Shown: positions 10,375 to 22,245 of the stretch, in pieces | Position numbering within the stretch: position 1 is the stretch's first letter | Layout of the letters: every line of letters begins with the position of its first letter | Origin: Pelodera strongyloides | Lineage: Eukaryota; Nematoda; Chromadorea; Rhabditida; Rhabditidae | Assembly (NCBI GenBank): GCA_036852015.1 | Contig: JAANDG010000060.1 | Location: 124,001-188,000 of the forward strand | DNA length: 64,000 bases | Direction of reading: 5' to 3' | Made by a program: the position numbers and the translations under genes | Notes under the pieces: model-generated | Told to the model about the DNA's origin: nothing | The model's database searches: none | The model's input: the letters and a program-made list of their open reading frames with translations, nothing else

Positions 10375-13014
10375 AGAGCTTGAACTGGTTTATTGTCTAG
10401 TTGTGTGTTCGTCAGTGGTTAATGATGGAATGAAAAGTGTTTATGGAAATATATAAAAAAAAATAAAAGTGTTGTAGCAAGTCCGTGTGTGGCGGACTGT
10501 TATTATTTGCTTGTTTGTATTAGAACGTCTATGTATGTGTATTGTCAGTTGTCCCCATTGTATTTTGGTCCGAATGAAGCATGAAAGCAGGAACCAAATA
10601 GTGGAATATTTAGAGGTCGCCAGTGATAATAATTCCATTTTAATGCGTATGTAATGTGGGAACGACATGCGCTTTAGCGGAAGTGATGAAATATTTGAAT
10701 CCTTTGACTACGCGTGGTATGGCGAAGAACTGGCGATGATTTGGCGAACGACTTTAATTTTTCATAAATTATAAGGCAGCAACTTCTGGGAACAAAGATC
10801 TGGCCCTTTTTCTTCAGGTTTCCATACGTGATTACGAACAATGCAGAAGCAAAAAATCTTTTCAAACTTTTAATTACATATTTATGGGAAACCACTTTCA
10901 AGCATTTTATTCCCCAGGTGACTGTTGTGTTGAATAGATTTCCTCGTACATTTTGTATTCTTTTATTTTCCCCTTTTAAGTTAATTGCATTTATTTCTGT
11001 TCGATTTAATTGATGCACATGGCCATTAGGTGATGTATTGAAACGTGGAGATGTTCAGTTTTCTGCCGTTTTTTAAAAGTCGTATATATTAATTTAAAGC
11101 GAGGGCTGCCCAAGACGAAGACCAAGCGTTTCACTAATTAAAAGAGGATATGAACTGGGAAGATCGTTTATTAATATCGATACTTTATGTTAATGAATAA
11201 TGAAACTGGGCTCAATCAGGAAATTAGTTGTGGCTGCTCTGGTGAAAATGTTAGCAGTAATAATTTCAAATGCGACTCTCTGGGCGCTACTTTCTTCGTC
11301 GGCTGCTCCGCTATCGCGCGCTTGGCGACTGGTGATTACATATAAAAAAATCATTATAGTGCCCCATTTATGACGTGGCACTGAGGTCCAAGCACGTCAC
11401 TCGGCCATTTTTCTGGATTTGCATAAAAAGGAATACAGCTGTCTTCAGATGAAAGGCGTGGTCATCGGGTCGGGGGCTAATTATTAACTCTTTATTGTAA
11501 AAAAGTGCACAAAATTATGTAGAACTTTGCTTTGACCCCGCCCATTGATGTGGAGCGGAATTGAAGAATATCCTTTTATGGGCTTAGTAGTTGACGAGGA
11601 AACCGTAAGAACCAGTAGTTTCTATCCTTCTCTATCTCCTGTCTTTCATTTGAGGATTTTCCGCAGTATGCTACAGCTACAGTATTCGGTCATGCATAAT
11701 CCTACATCTTTTCAGAATCAATGTGCCTTTTTAGCATAGGATCAAGGTTTCTTATTTGGTGGGGTGTTACGTGGTTTGGTAAACCCGAAAATTACTATTT
11801 GTCCTGTCTTGTCTAGTAGTCTAGTCCTAATATATGGTTACTTATAATACATGGTACCGACTGTAAACACATGCTTTAAATTATAGACAATTTGTAAAAA
11901 TTCATGGTTATTTTTGGTTGTTTCGTTAATTCTTTTAATTAAATTAACAGTCATCTATGGCAGGTGGAAAATGTCAGGTCTGTGACTGAACTGAAACTTT
12001 TCTTGTAACGCATTTTTCTTCGACGGAGGTGGAACTTCGGTTTTGAACTCAGTCAGATCACTTCCTCTAATTGTTGGACATTCTTTAGAATAAATCTTGA
12101 AAGCTACGTTTCAGTCCTGCTTTACAATTAGTTCAAAACCAACGCGAGTAGTATTTCCGGTAGGCTGTCAGTGCTGTGTAACTGTATATTGCAATCAAAA
12201 AGTTTAATGGGCATGGGGGTAAAAGCGCTTATCCTATGAACATCTACATATGGGGATGTTCAGTGGCTCACTCCCTGCTACGTTCTTGCGTGCGGCGCGG
12301 AGCGCACGGCTCCCTGAAGCGCGCACCGTGAGTCAATGTGAACTTGACTGACTATGCACTATGCCCTTGCATAAAACATACGTGCATACACTACTGACCT
12401 TTACTCTTTGTTTTATGCATCAGGATTGTGTGTGTAGTTCCCGGTCATTGTGCAGTGAAGGGTAAAGGTTCTTTCCTTTTGTCTTCCTAAAAGTCTAACA
12501 AGAACTTCTCTACCAAGGACTATGACCTATGAATGAACTCATTTTAGTATGCACTACGCGTGGGTTTGTCTTTGCATGAGTAGAATATAAAGAATTACAT
12601 GCAACTCCAAGTTAAAGCTCACTGATGCTACACCAAAGTTGAAACTAACTAAAAGCTGCACCTCCGCAAGCCATGTTCAAGATGCGCCCTTATGGCCATA
12701 CCTACACTATATAGTTAGCTACAATAAGTTCATATCCCCTCTTATGCGGTAAATAGAGTCCATTATTTAGCGCGATTCCCTTTATAGGGGATATGGTGTG
12801 TAGGAGTAGGTACGCATACTCTACCTTGTCCCGCTCAGCTTCTACTGAGATTCAATCTATAATCTGCTCCCGAAACTCATGCTATTTGTTCACGCTACGT
12901 TTGTTTTTATTAGGCGGATACATATGCGATTAAGCCAAGAATGCGTAAAGACGTTTTTGACGCGGATTTTCTCGGGTCCTACAACAGCAGCGGAAGCATG
13001 CCATATGCAACGTG

Positions 13015-13770
13015 AAAATTGGTGTTCAAGCGTCTACGTACGGCGCGCAAGCCGCGTGGAAAAAAAGTGGCACGCCGTTGGGTTCTTGAGTGCAAGTTGC
13101 TCGCCGTAACGTTGCCGCTTGCACGCCGCAACGAGGTAAAATTGCCGCCTGCACGTCGTTCTCACATCCGCTTTTAGCGTGCAAGTGGCGTGATATCGGC
13201 GGGCAATTTGCACGCCATTCCCATTAAAGGGATAGGTTCACCTCGAATTGCACCTTTTTTTATAATTTATGTTGATAGTATGACCTATGGCGGTCAAAAT
13301 GCGAAAATTGCAGTAAATTTCCTTTGCTCCCCGTAGTAGGAGAGCTTGCTCAAAAAAAGCTAAACTACATCGAATCTATAAAACAATTGGGGTACCGCAG
13401 CCATGGTATGTGGGAAATAGCGCAGGAGGACTGGAGGTGCAGATATTGTTGTGATAGACAGAGGATGATAAAAGGGCCTCCAGCCCGGCTGCGCTATTTC
13501 CCACATACCATGGCTGCGGTACTCCAATTGTTTTATAGATTCGATGTAGTTTAGCTTTTTTTGAGCAAGCTCTCCTACTACGGGGAGCAAAGGAAATTTA
13601 CTGCAATTTTCGCATTTTGACCGCCATAGGTCATACTATCAACATAAATTATAAAAAAAGGTGCAATTCGAGGTGAACCTATCCCTTTAAGCGTGCATGT
13701 TTGCACGCCACCACGCTGCTAAATGTACCTTGCACGCCGTTCTCACGCAGCATGCACGCCAAGTTTCGTC
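13015..13770. repeat. Degenerate tandem repeat built on TTGCACGCCG
   Basis: TTGCACGCC, GTTCTCAC and close variants recur irregularly on both sides of the inserted foldback (about 13060-13220 and 13693-13760). The foldback therefore landed inside an existing repeat field. Confidence 0.55.
13224..13690. mobile_element. Long foldback MITE, TTAAAGGGA family (copy 1)
   Basis: 467 bp with nearly perfect arms of about 200 bp. The left end TTAAAGGGATAGGTTCACC is matched by GGTGAACCTATCCCTTTAA at the right. The spacer, about 13425-13485, is short. Both ends are TTAA. Near-identical reading frames on both strands are by-products of the palindrome, not genes. Confidence 0.85.
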
Positions 13771-14014
13771 AATGTACAATCTGTGAGCTGGCGATGTACA
13801 ATCTGTGGGCGTACGCTTGTAGATGACATGCCACTGTTTCCTGGCTAACGAGGAGCATCATAATATGCAAAGTCAACCTTGTGTGTGTGGTTGCTCGAAC
13901 ATCAGTGTGATATCACTTTTTCCATCAATCACGTTTTCCCAACGTGTTTTGAGCTTACTAACAGATCATCATCAATTATTATATTAATTAATTTACCCTT
14001 ACCTCCTTCTACAC

Positions 14015-14067
<53 letters not shown>
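14015..14067. repeat. (CT)n microsatellite
   Basis: Nearly uninterrupted CT dinucleotides, broken by single TT or CC steps. Confidence 0.95.
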
Positions 14068-14600
14068 GCTCATCCTTTGCAGAGCCACCTCTGTTTGTCT
14101 CCGAAAAGTTATTCACTGAATGTTCAATGGCTAATTAGTTCCTCCAAAATGTTAATTATATTTCAAACAGCAATTAGGGGAACACCATTTCTAATTTCCA
14201 ACGAGTAAACATTCCATTCAGTTCAACAGAAAACAGAGGATCATTTATTTTTCGGTGACGCCAGAGGGCAAAATACTAAATACACTGTTGATTAATGGCA
14301 GTTTCGTAGCTTAAACATACGGTAATATTGTTTACAATTTGGTGATGTCTTCCACGTAAATACCAAAACAAAGTGTAACATTAGGCACCAACAAAGTTTA
14401 TTATTTGTAACTACGTATTCATTTTGCTAGATGTCTTATGACTATTAGAAGGACTTCGTAAGTTTTATAAAGGCTATTTAGGGCTTTATGTACATTGGTA
14501 CATTGTTCATTCAAGTAAATTACGTTGGTTTCACTTACCTGCCGCTTATGCTGTATTTATCCGATTGGCTCAAATAAAGATTTATATAAGTTGAACTGAT

Positions 14601-14609
14601 AAATTTCAG
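14601..14609 (+). promoter_or_regulatory. Candidate spliced-leader acceptor of the small peptide gene
   Basis: AAATTTCAG matches the nematode 3' splice consensus. It lies 7 nt upstream of the ATG at 14617 and no upstream coding exon is visible, as expected for trans-splicing. Confidence 0.55.
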
Positions 14610-14616
14610 AATAAAG

Positions 14617-15108
14617 ATGAGACTTGTCTACGTGATGCTGCTCATCTGCTTCTCCTCCTTGGTCTCGTCGTTCCGTTCTCGTGGACTTCCGGCATTCCGA
14701 GCCGGATCCGAGGCGGACGCGCTTCCGCAATTCAACATGAGAAGTATTGACACGGCGGATTTTAGTCAGAGGTAGGACTATATGATGAAGAGCAGATTCA
14801 TTGAAACTTTTTATAGTTTGCTAACATCAACGGCTAATATGAGTTCCAGCTTACAAGACTTTTTTTGGCTGCATAGTTTGATCGTAGTTTGCAGATAATT
14901 GGCTTATTATATCCTCATTTGTACAATAGTAGGGCTTCTGACCCTAGTTAATTTGTCAGCTGGAACTTGGAACCCGTCGTCTACTGTGCAGGATCCAGAA
15001 TCATGGCGGTCATCAGCGTAGAAAATTGTCACCATAACCAAAGTGTCATGTTGTTTTACTTATATTTCCAGGTGTGTCTTCTGTCGTGGTCTCAACTTCA
15101 GACGTTGA
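14617..15108 (+). CDS. Small secreted peptide precursor, neuropeptide-like candidate
   Basis: Two exons, 14617-14771 and 15072-15108, joined in phase (AG|G) across a GTAGGA donor and a TTTCCAG acceptor, encode 63 residues. MRLVYVMLLICFSSLVSS is a clear signal peptide. The mature part is short, with Arg-containing sites (FRSRGL, AFRAG, SQR), and ends CVFCRGLNFRR. The two close cysteines (CVFC) and paired C-terminal arginines suggest a processed or disulfide-bonded peptide, but there is no Gly-Lys-Arg amidation site, so it is not a standard FMRFamide-type precursor. The family is not recognised. It is a single gene with about 2 kb of empty sequence on either side. A small secreted effector or cuticle peptide remains possible. 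Confidence 0.65.
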
Positions 15109-15217
15109 CCGTCAAGAACCAAGAAGATAGTCCATTTTACTGGTCTCATCTAGCCAACTAATTGGATATTGTAGATATTCAGAAGAAAGTGAGATTCAAA
15201 TCGGTCAACGCAAATTC

Positions 15218-15223
15218 AATAAA
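15218..15223 (+). terminator. Candidate polyadenylation signal of the small peptide gene
   Basis: AATAAA 110 bp after the stop codon, in an otherwise non-coding stretch. Confidence 0.5.
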
Positions 15224-16374
15224 ACTGTGATGTGCTACTACTTGTCTTACTTTCCCATATGCAACTGAACAAGAAACTTGAGTAACGGTGCCGGCCAAAA
15301 AAAGTTGATATATGTGACGAAAAAGGAAAAATACGCCAATTTTTTTCAATGCCCATCGGGCTTCGATCATTATATAAATTATATTGATTTCAACAATATA
15401 ATTACGATTACGGTACTATATGAGCACTATATGAGACTATGATGATCACGCACATGGAACAAATAGCTGCTCATTCAACAATTATTATTTCCGCCACATA
15501 ATTTATACATTTGCAATTATCGCATTAAATTGGTGTGTGTGGTGTATCTTATACGCATTAAATTGGTGTAAATTATTGCCGGCCCTTTTTCCAGGTGGCG
15601 TTCGTTTCATTCAAAGTTTCAAATTGACTCTTTGAGTGCGCGACCTTCAAAACGCGGAAAGCCATTAGAGATTAGAAGCTAGATGAATTTGAATTTCTTG
15701 TAAAATGTTTTGGGCGGGAAATTTGAAATATATCCAGGAAAAAAAGGCATGTCCAAAAAAACCTGCACAAAAAGTAACTGAACCTGAAAAATTCAAAAGC
15801 AAAAGATCGTCAAATAACGCTTTATTTTATACACGGTTTATTGGTAGACAATGGAAAAAACGAGCATGCAGAGTAACCATTTAGCAATATAGCCAGGAAG
15901 GCCGACTAGCAAAAACAAACCGTTGAGTTTTATGTATTTCTCAACTTCGACGACTGATTAGCAATATGCCGAAGCATACTCTAAAGAGATCCAGCCATCT
16001 AGCCATGTTTTCTGTGAAAACGTATTTCACATCTCAAAGAGTTTTTTTTGGGATCCCCCCTCTATCTCATCACTGCAAATTTCCCAGGATATGTTCTGGT
16101 TGTTTTGGATTTCCGTTGGCAATTATGTGTTACACAAATTGCTGCAAACGAGTACGTAGGTTGGGTGGTGATTGATTATCACTAAAGTCTGAACAAAAAT
16201 TGGTTTCTGATCACAAAAGTGATAGGGATCCTTACCTTGCAACAGTTGCCATTGGAGTGAGCGTGAGCAACTTGAGGAACAAATCATCGGACAGAAAATT
16301 TTCCGACAGAAGGGCATACTTGGCGGGAATGGACTGGCTGCTGACGAAACTCTACAGTTAGTTAACTTACGACG

Positions 16375-16525
16375 TTAAAGCAATATAACAACCGGTTTTT
16401 GAAACATATGTTGTGAATGTGCATATGAGCTCGATTTTGGGCCAACCTTATTCTAATCATTCAATTGCGTATGATCCATGATAATGGCTATATACCTTTC
16501 CAAAATCGGCTGTTATACCGCGCTA
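16375..16525. mobile_element. Diverged TTAA-type MITE (AAGCGAAATA family)
   Basis: The left end TTAAAGCAATATAACAACCGG continues into GTTTTTGAAAC. The right end, AAAATCGGCTGTTATACCGC, is its diverged inverse. The right TTAA is lost. Confidence 0.5.
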
Positions 16526-17024
16526 GGAAGTTGACAACTGTGAATTCCCAAAAAATGTGCTTACGGTAATGGTTAAAACGCAGAGTAATAGTCGGTAATA
16601 GTTGGGATAAATGCACAGGTACTTCCAAGAAATCTAGCTTCATTGCAGTTGCTTGGTATTAGTTGGTTATTTTACTGCACCCAGATAGCGCTTGTGATTC
16701 ACAAACAACTTAGCTAAACGTCTTTGTAGTCCTATAACATTCTAATGCTTCTTATGTACCTTATTTCCCAAACCCTTGATAGTCACTCCAAATATAGTAC
16801 AAAATCCACAGGCATCGAATTTGTTGGTTGTTTTGTGTACTGAAAAGAGGTTCCGAAAATGACAAGCTCAGCCAGGTTTATACCTAAAGTCGATGTCTGG
16901 ATCTCTTTGTTTCTAATGCTCTTTCTCACTCTCTAACACTCTTCCTGGATCGGAGTCTGGTTTTGTTCTGACACACGCCGTCCCTCAGCGCCTCCTCACT
17001 CGCTATTTTTGGTTTTAGGGAGGT

Positions 17025-17036
17025 GGGAGAGAGCGC

Positions 17037-17070
<34 letters not shown>

Positions 17071-17127
17071 AAGAGAAAGAGAGAGAGAGAGAGAGAGAGA
17101 AGGATAGAGTGAGAGCGAGAGAGAGAA

Positions 17128-17158
<31 letters not shown>

Positions 17159-17163
17159 AGGAT

Positions 17164-17194
<31 letters not shown>

Positions 17195-17217
17195 AGGATA
17201 GAGTGAGAGACAGAGTG
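17025..17217. repeat. Compound (GA)n microsatellite
   Basis: GAGAGA runs interrupted by AAAGAG and a repeated AGAAGGATAGAGTGAGAG block that occurs about three times, indicating secondary duplication inside the microsatellite. Confidence 0.95.
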
Positions 17218-17858
17218 GATTATCTCTTTCTCTCTTCCTCTCTAATCCAGAGAGGAACGTACACCGCCAATAAATACTATCAAAATATCACCATGAATGT
17301 AATGCAAACTTTGTTTTCTACTTTTCCATGGCAAGTTATGATATTTCTGTTTTTGTATTACTCGATATCGTTCACATCCTGAATGAGTATGTGCTGTTTG
17401 AATTTTGTGTGGATCTTTTCCTTTAAAGAACAAGGCCTCTAAATCAGCTTACGGCGCTAAGGTTATGGATATATCACCATTCCTAACCTGGGTGTTAGCA
17501 TTCTGTCAACGAAATGAAATCACTGAGGTCCAGCCGCTTTTCTTGCACGTTTCACTTGGTGATTGACAATGGATAGGCTGGCCGCTATTTCAATTGACCC
17601 GAAGTCAAATTCATGTCATAAATGTCACTTATTTGTCACATACTTTTAGAGAGACATGTCCATGTTTGACACCTTAGCTCAAGCTAGCTTTGTTTAGCTC
17701 CTCTAGACTTTTAATTTTAGATACTCTCAAAAATACTTGCATATGTCTCATGTCTGTAAACAAATTTCAGATTATATTACGATACCCTCTCTTGTTGATT
17801 TCAAGGTTTAACCTTACGGAAGCTAGGGCTAAAGCACCTAGTTTCCCGTATTTGGCCC

Positions 17859-18029
17859 TTAAAGCGAAATGCTAGCCCCTTTGGAAAATTTGCATATGAT
17901 AAGCAAATCCTATGTATCCTATGCGAATTTTGTACGATCGTCCACGGCAATCGTACAAAATTAGCATAGGATACATAGGATTTGCTTATCATATGCAAAT
18001 TTTCCAAAGGGGCTAGCATTTCGCTTTAA
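17859..18029. mobile_element. 171-bp foldback MITE (copy 1)
   Basis: TTAAAGCGAAATGCTAGCCC at the left and GGGCTAGCATTTCGCTTTAA at the right. The whole element is one near-perfect hairpin around CGATCGTCCACGGCAATCG. A second copy of exactly the same length lies at 58763-58933. Confidence 0.85.
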
Positions 18030-18119
18030 TTCCTTCGATTTCGCGGAGCACAACTTAGGACTTACGGAAAGATTCCAACTCCCCTTTGTCCTAAAATAAG
18101 TTATCATTCCAAATCGTGT

Positions 18120-18360
18120 AAACATGGTCTTCGATGGACAAACAATTAAAGCAGAGAGAGGACCCAAACAAGGTTTGGGACCTATGGCCCAGCGGTCTCT
18201 TGCCCGACCCGTACAAAGACCCTTACAAAGGGCCGGGCCGGCTCGTCTTACCTACGGCCTACGGCTTCACCAAACCCGGCGTTCCGAATACGGCAAATAC
18301 TGGGCACTCCCGTGTTTGTATTGTCTTTCTCGCACCAAACACGTCTATGGACTTGCACTA
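18120..18360. other. GC-rich patch with overlapping open frames, unassigned
   Basis: Distinctly GC-rich against an AT-rich surround. Two overlapping plus-strand frames are open (for example GRLVLPTAYGFTKPG). There is an internal near-repeat of TACAAAGACCC / TACAAAGGGCC. It could be a decayed transposon or gene fragment; there is no start, splice context or recognised family. Confidence 0.3.
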
Positions 18361-18607
18361 GTTGAAACAATTGGAACATCACTTCTAGATAATTTATAAA
18401 ACATTTGACCTTTTTATTTTATTCTATTTGATGTTGTGCCCTTCCAACGTAGAATAAAAGAACAACGCACAAAATACTTTGGAATGCAGCTTACCAGCAC
18501 ACTTCAAAACACGTGCACTATTGCTTTACTGTTTTTCACCGAATAAAGCAAAATTAAATAGACAGAAACTAGCGTAGAGTTAACAAGCACAAGAGGTTCC
18601 ATCTATT

Positions 18608-18759
18608 ATGGGGGTTTGCAAGTATGCTAAAAATTTACCGTATCTTGGAACTACACGAGAATATTTTTTTAATTTTTCGTATTATATATACAGGTTTCGT
18701 GCAGAAATACGGTAGTATTCACATAATCACACCGAATTTTTGGGATACTTGCAAACCGC
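18608..18759. repeat. Imperfect foldback
   Basis: GGGTTTGCAAGTATGCTAAAAATTT at the left is approximately inverted as AATTTTTGGGATACTTGCAAACC at the right, with about 100 bp between. Confidence 0.5.
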
Positions 18760-19759
18760 ATTAGCAACAAATTCATAAACCCCATATTAGGAGGGTTACA
18801 AATTTAAAAAGCCATGTTTCAAGTTGGCTATAAATTACTATGTGTGAAGACCTGTTAATACATCTGCTCATATCCTTAGGTTACTACATTAGTTTGTCCA
18901 TATTTTGCAACAATATTCCAAATGCAGAATGTCAAATCTCATTGCTAATTCTATCGGTCATCTGTTTGCGTTTATATGTTCGTTTTATTTTCATCCTTGG
19001 ATGCACACCATTTGGTGTATTTAATAAATAAATAAATTTCAGAAACATACTTTCACACAATCTAGACAGTGTCTTTTCCAACAATAAGTATAAGCACTGG
19101 GGTGACTATCTCAAAAAGTGTTTTTCATTTTCCATTTTCCAGCACCGGACATAAAGTGTGACTGGGGCAATTATTTCCATTATTTCCCCTAACCCTAGAT
19201 TATTCCCATTCCTTATTTGGTTGGAAAGTTGGAAATGAGTCAGTTGAATCTCTATTTTGAGGTTTTTTGGTTCGGAACACGTATTATTTATTTATTTTCC
19301 ATAACTCCTAATCTAATATGTTGTATTAACTTATCGGTTAGGTCAAATGGAAAGCTAGCTTCGTTATTCTTATAAAATGAGACGTTAGATAGGAACGCTG
19401 AGTAATGACTAAATAAAAACTAATTATTTTCGAAATCAGTGTGAGCACGTACTGTAGTTTTATGTTAATCAATCCTACTTGTAAGCTAAAAGTATGTTTT
19501 TATTTCTATGGCTAGGTATTTATTGCAAGCGAACAACATCTGACAGGTTGCTATTGAACTGGACCACTTAGTTTCTAGCTTCTTCTAGAGCTTCTAGAAC
19601 ATAACAAATAAAATTAATTTATTACATCATAATATGCAATCAAATGAAGACATCAGCTTTATGGCGATGTCGGCGATGCTATCGCCGACGAGATCTCTTT
19701 AGGTGCATGATCAATCTATTTCTTTACAAGAACACTTGGAGGTTACTCTTACAGTCGTT

Positions 19760-19900
19760 CTCTCTCCCTCTCTCTCTCTCTCCCCTCTCCCTCTCTCTCC
19801 ATCTCCCTCTGTCCCTCTTTCACTCCCTCTCTCCCTTCCTCTCCCCCCTCCTCTCTCCCCTCTCTCCCTCTCTCTCACTCTCCCTCTCTCACTCTACAAA
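19760..19900. repeat. (CT)n / (CCCTCT)n microsatellite
   Basis: Pyrimidine-only tract of CTCTCTCCC-type units. The long Ser/Leu/Pro-rich frames over it are low-complexity by-products. Confidence 0.95.
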
Positions 19901-20200
19901 GGATCACCCACAGACTCACTGACAGGCCTTGTATGCATATCGAGGTCATAGTCACAGAACTCTTCACATTTTACTCAAAACATAGCTCGATTATCCTAGT
20001 TTAAACCAATTTTCCTCGACCTCTACAAGTTCGGAATTGCAAAAATATTATGTCCATCTTTCATGTGGTCATTTGTTATACATATAAAGCTAACGTCATG
20101 ATCAACTATTTTATAGATAATGAGTATTGCTGTTCGTTTTCTATCTCAATATTAACATATTAGGGTTTCTTCCACTGTATATTTGCATTCGTTTCCCACT

Positions 20201-20211
20201 TTCTCCCTCTA

Positions 20212-20255
<44 letters not shown>

Positions 20256-20257
20256 AT
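20201..20257. repeat. (CT)n microsatellite
   Basis: About 27 CT units with few interruptions. Confidence 0.95.
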
Positions 20258-21888
20258 GAAATGCAACGTCGTCGACGTCACTATGCATGTCTCTCAGGAT
20301 ACCTTCTTGCTTTCTAACCGTATCCTTCTATTTAGCAAAAAAAAAACATTGGCTGATTGGCTATCTTTTTTCAGTCTTCTTTGTCTATATATGTTTCCAA
20401 ATACTTTGACCAATGACTGCGAAAAATCCAACTTGTTCGGTTATAATGTTTTTCCTTCTTGTACATATTCCTCAACGACCAGTATTTCGCAACATGACCA
20501 AACTATTCGTTGTTGCGCCCCGCAGTGTTTACAACCTTACCACTTCAAGAGCTAGCAGTAATTGTTTTGTAATTCTTTTAGCATCATTAGTCCACCTTAC
20601 CTTGATGCCTTGACAACTTATAATATCTTATCAAAAAGAATATCACCAAGGCCCAAGCGGAAAGTTATAGCGCATCATAAAGTTATAATAGCCTTGCAAC
20701 TTATATTTGTAAACTTTTTTATTTGACGAGTAAACAAGTAAACTCTGCCCTTCTCTGTGTGTGTGTGTTCAATGTTGAGTAGTCAGGATGATTCAATACA
20801 AATAGTACGGAGAACATTCATACTTGCGAAGAACCTATTCAAATACGGAATATTATGGTTTCAAATTGAGATTTTCTTAAATATTTTTTTCATATATGTT
20901 ATTTTTATTAGTATTAAGATGCTAAAATGCGTAGCATTAAAGATATAGAATATAGCACCTTGTCCTTGTTTATTTAAGTTCACTCATCTGCTCGTCATTG
21001 TCAAGTTGTAACATAAGTAACAAACACTGAGCTAGTACCCAGAATTGGGCAGTTCCTCTACCGATTCACTCGTTTTCGCCCAACTTTCGCCTGGAACTCG
21101 CGGCGCGGCACTTTCGCGCCAGGAGCTCGCCGCGCGCAGTCCAATTTTCATCAGTGTAGCAAAAATGCATATATGTCAACAGCATCCCTCAATCAGAAAT
21201 TGCTTTTAACCTGAGTTTGTGTGAAATAAGCCTTTAATCGGTTTAATAAAGGATCTTTTATGCATTGTGAACGCTGAATTCGTTATCAATAATGATTCAC
21301 ACATTTCATAAAGGGTTTGGCAGCACGCAGGAATCAATTTCAAAATTCAAGATGATAAGGCTCGAGCGAGGTGCCTCAAATCTACACAGTAACTAAAGTC
21401 TAAGTGTTCTGTATTTATTAGGGTAACATTATCATATCAATTTTGATAAACTATCCAATTTAATTTGAATATTTGTACATTTATTTTTCACTAATTTTTT
21501 TTATTTTTCTATTTTCTAGTGTTATACTTTACTCTTGTTTTTGCAGCTTACATTATTAGGTAGTGAAGAAATATTAAAGTACTATAACGTTGGATTCTAC
21601 CTTCTACCTGTTGATTTTAGAATATATTATTTTTCTATTCTACGTTTTACTGTATTTTTTGTTCCTGAAAATAACATAGCTTAGCTTATTTTTTTTCTGC
21701 AGATCTTTTTGTAGTAGTTCGTTCGTGTGCCACTCGAAAATCCCCTCTCCTACCCTCTTTGTCACCCCTTTGTGTTGTTTTTGGAAAACCGCCTCCGGAA
21801 ACCGCTTTTACGCATCCGCCGCGCTCTCTCCGCTTTATTTAGTTTTTTTTCTACTTTTGCATTTTTCCAATTTTTCTGTTAATTATGA

Positions 21889-22245
21889 GTATTTTTTTTT
21901 TAAATGTGAATACCACTTTATTCAGACATACAATCATCACACATAGACTTAAGCATGTAGAATCCAGGGTCCCGTTTGCTCTCGAAGTCGGGGATCTTCA
22001 TTTTTAGCTCCAATCCAAGGCGGTGTCTCTTAGCCGATGTGTTCCATAGAGTGAAGTATACGGTAGAAGACGGCACAGAAGATAATACAGAGCGAAAGGT
22101 CCGTCCTAAGGCTAGGCAAGGGGAGCGCCTTAACTTTATTCCCGACGCCGTGGCATGTTTGCAAGATGGTAGCACTGGGCGGGATTCGAACCCGGGTCGT
22201 ATGGGTGAGAGACGAGAACTTTGCCAGTGGGCCACGACGCCCCTA
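21889..22245 (-). mobile_element. tRNA-derived SINE-like element
   Basis: Read on the minus strand, the element begins with a tRNA-like head carrying a perfect A box, TGGCCCACTGG (22224-22234 on plus), and a perfect B box, GGTTCGAATCC (22182-22192), 31 nt apart. An unrelated body of about 250 bp follows, then an A-rich tail (the T run at about 21891-21901 on plus). The acceptor-stem halves do not pair, so it is not a functional tRNA. The 105-residue minus frame across it is incidental. Confidence 0.75.

Larger units (their letters stand above)
9676..14600. other. Intergenic region, repeat-rich
   Basis: Holds the probable 3' UTR of the CPG4-like gene (to about 10390), AT-rich spacer, a GCACGCCG repeat field (about 13015-13770) with an inserted foldback element, and a CT microsatellite. 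The 114-residue frame at 10674-11018 (minus) has no splice partners, homology or codon signal that I can see. GCGCGCTTGGCGACTGGT at about 11313-11331 recurs at 43612 and 54538. Confidence 0.5.

Noticed and set aside
10674..11018. 114-residue minus frame
   Set aside because: No splice signals, recognisable motif or codon bias; AT-rich random-looking composition.
13324..13590. Two 76-residue frames on opposite strands with almost the same protein (MLPVVGELAQKK...)
   Set aside because: They are mirror images produced by the foldback element at 13224-13690, not genes.
18134..18399. Two overlapping frames resembling a gene fragment
   Set aside because: GC-rich patch open in two frames at once, without splice partners; kept only as an unassigned patch.
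19644..19951. Ser/Leu/Pro-rich 82-92-residue frames with a signal-peptide look
   Set aside because: Low-complexity translations of a CT tract with no splice partners.
22182..22234. Functional tRNA gene on the minus strand
   Set aside because: The A and B boxes are perfect, but the acceptor-stem halves do not pair and a long body follows, so SINE fits better.
21918..22235. 105-residue minus frame
   Set aside because: It runs through the tRNA-derived SINE head and body; the RPGFESRP run is simply the B box translated.
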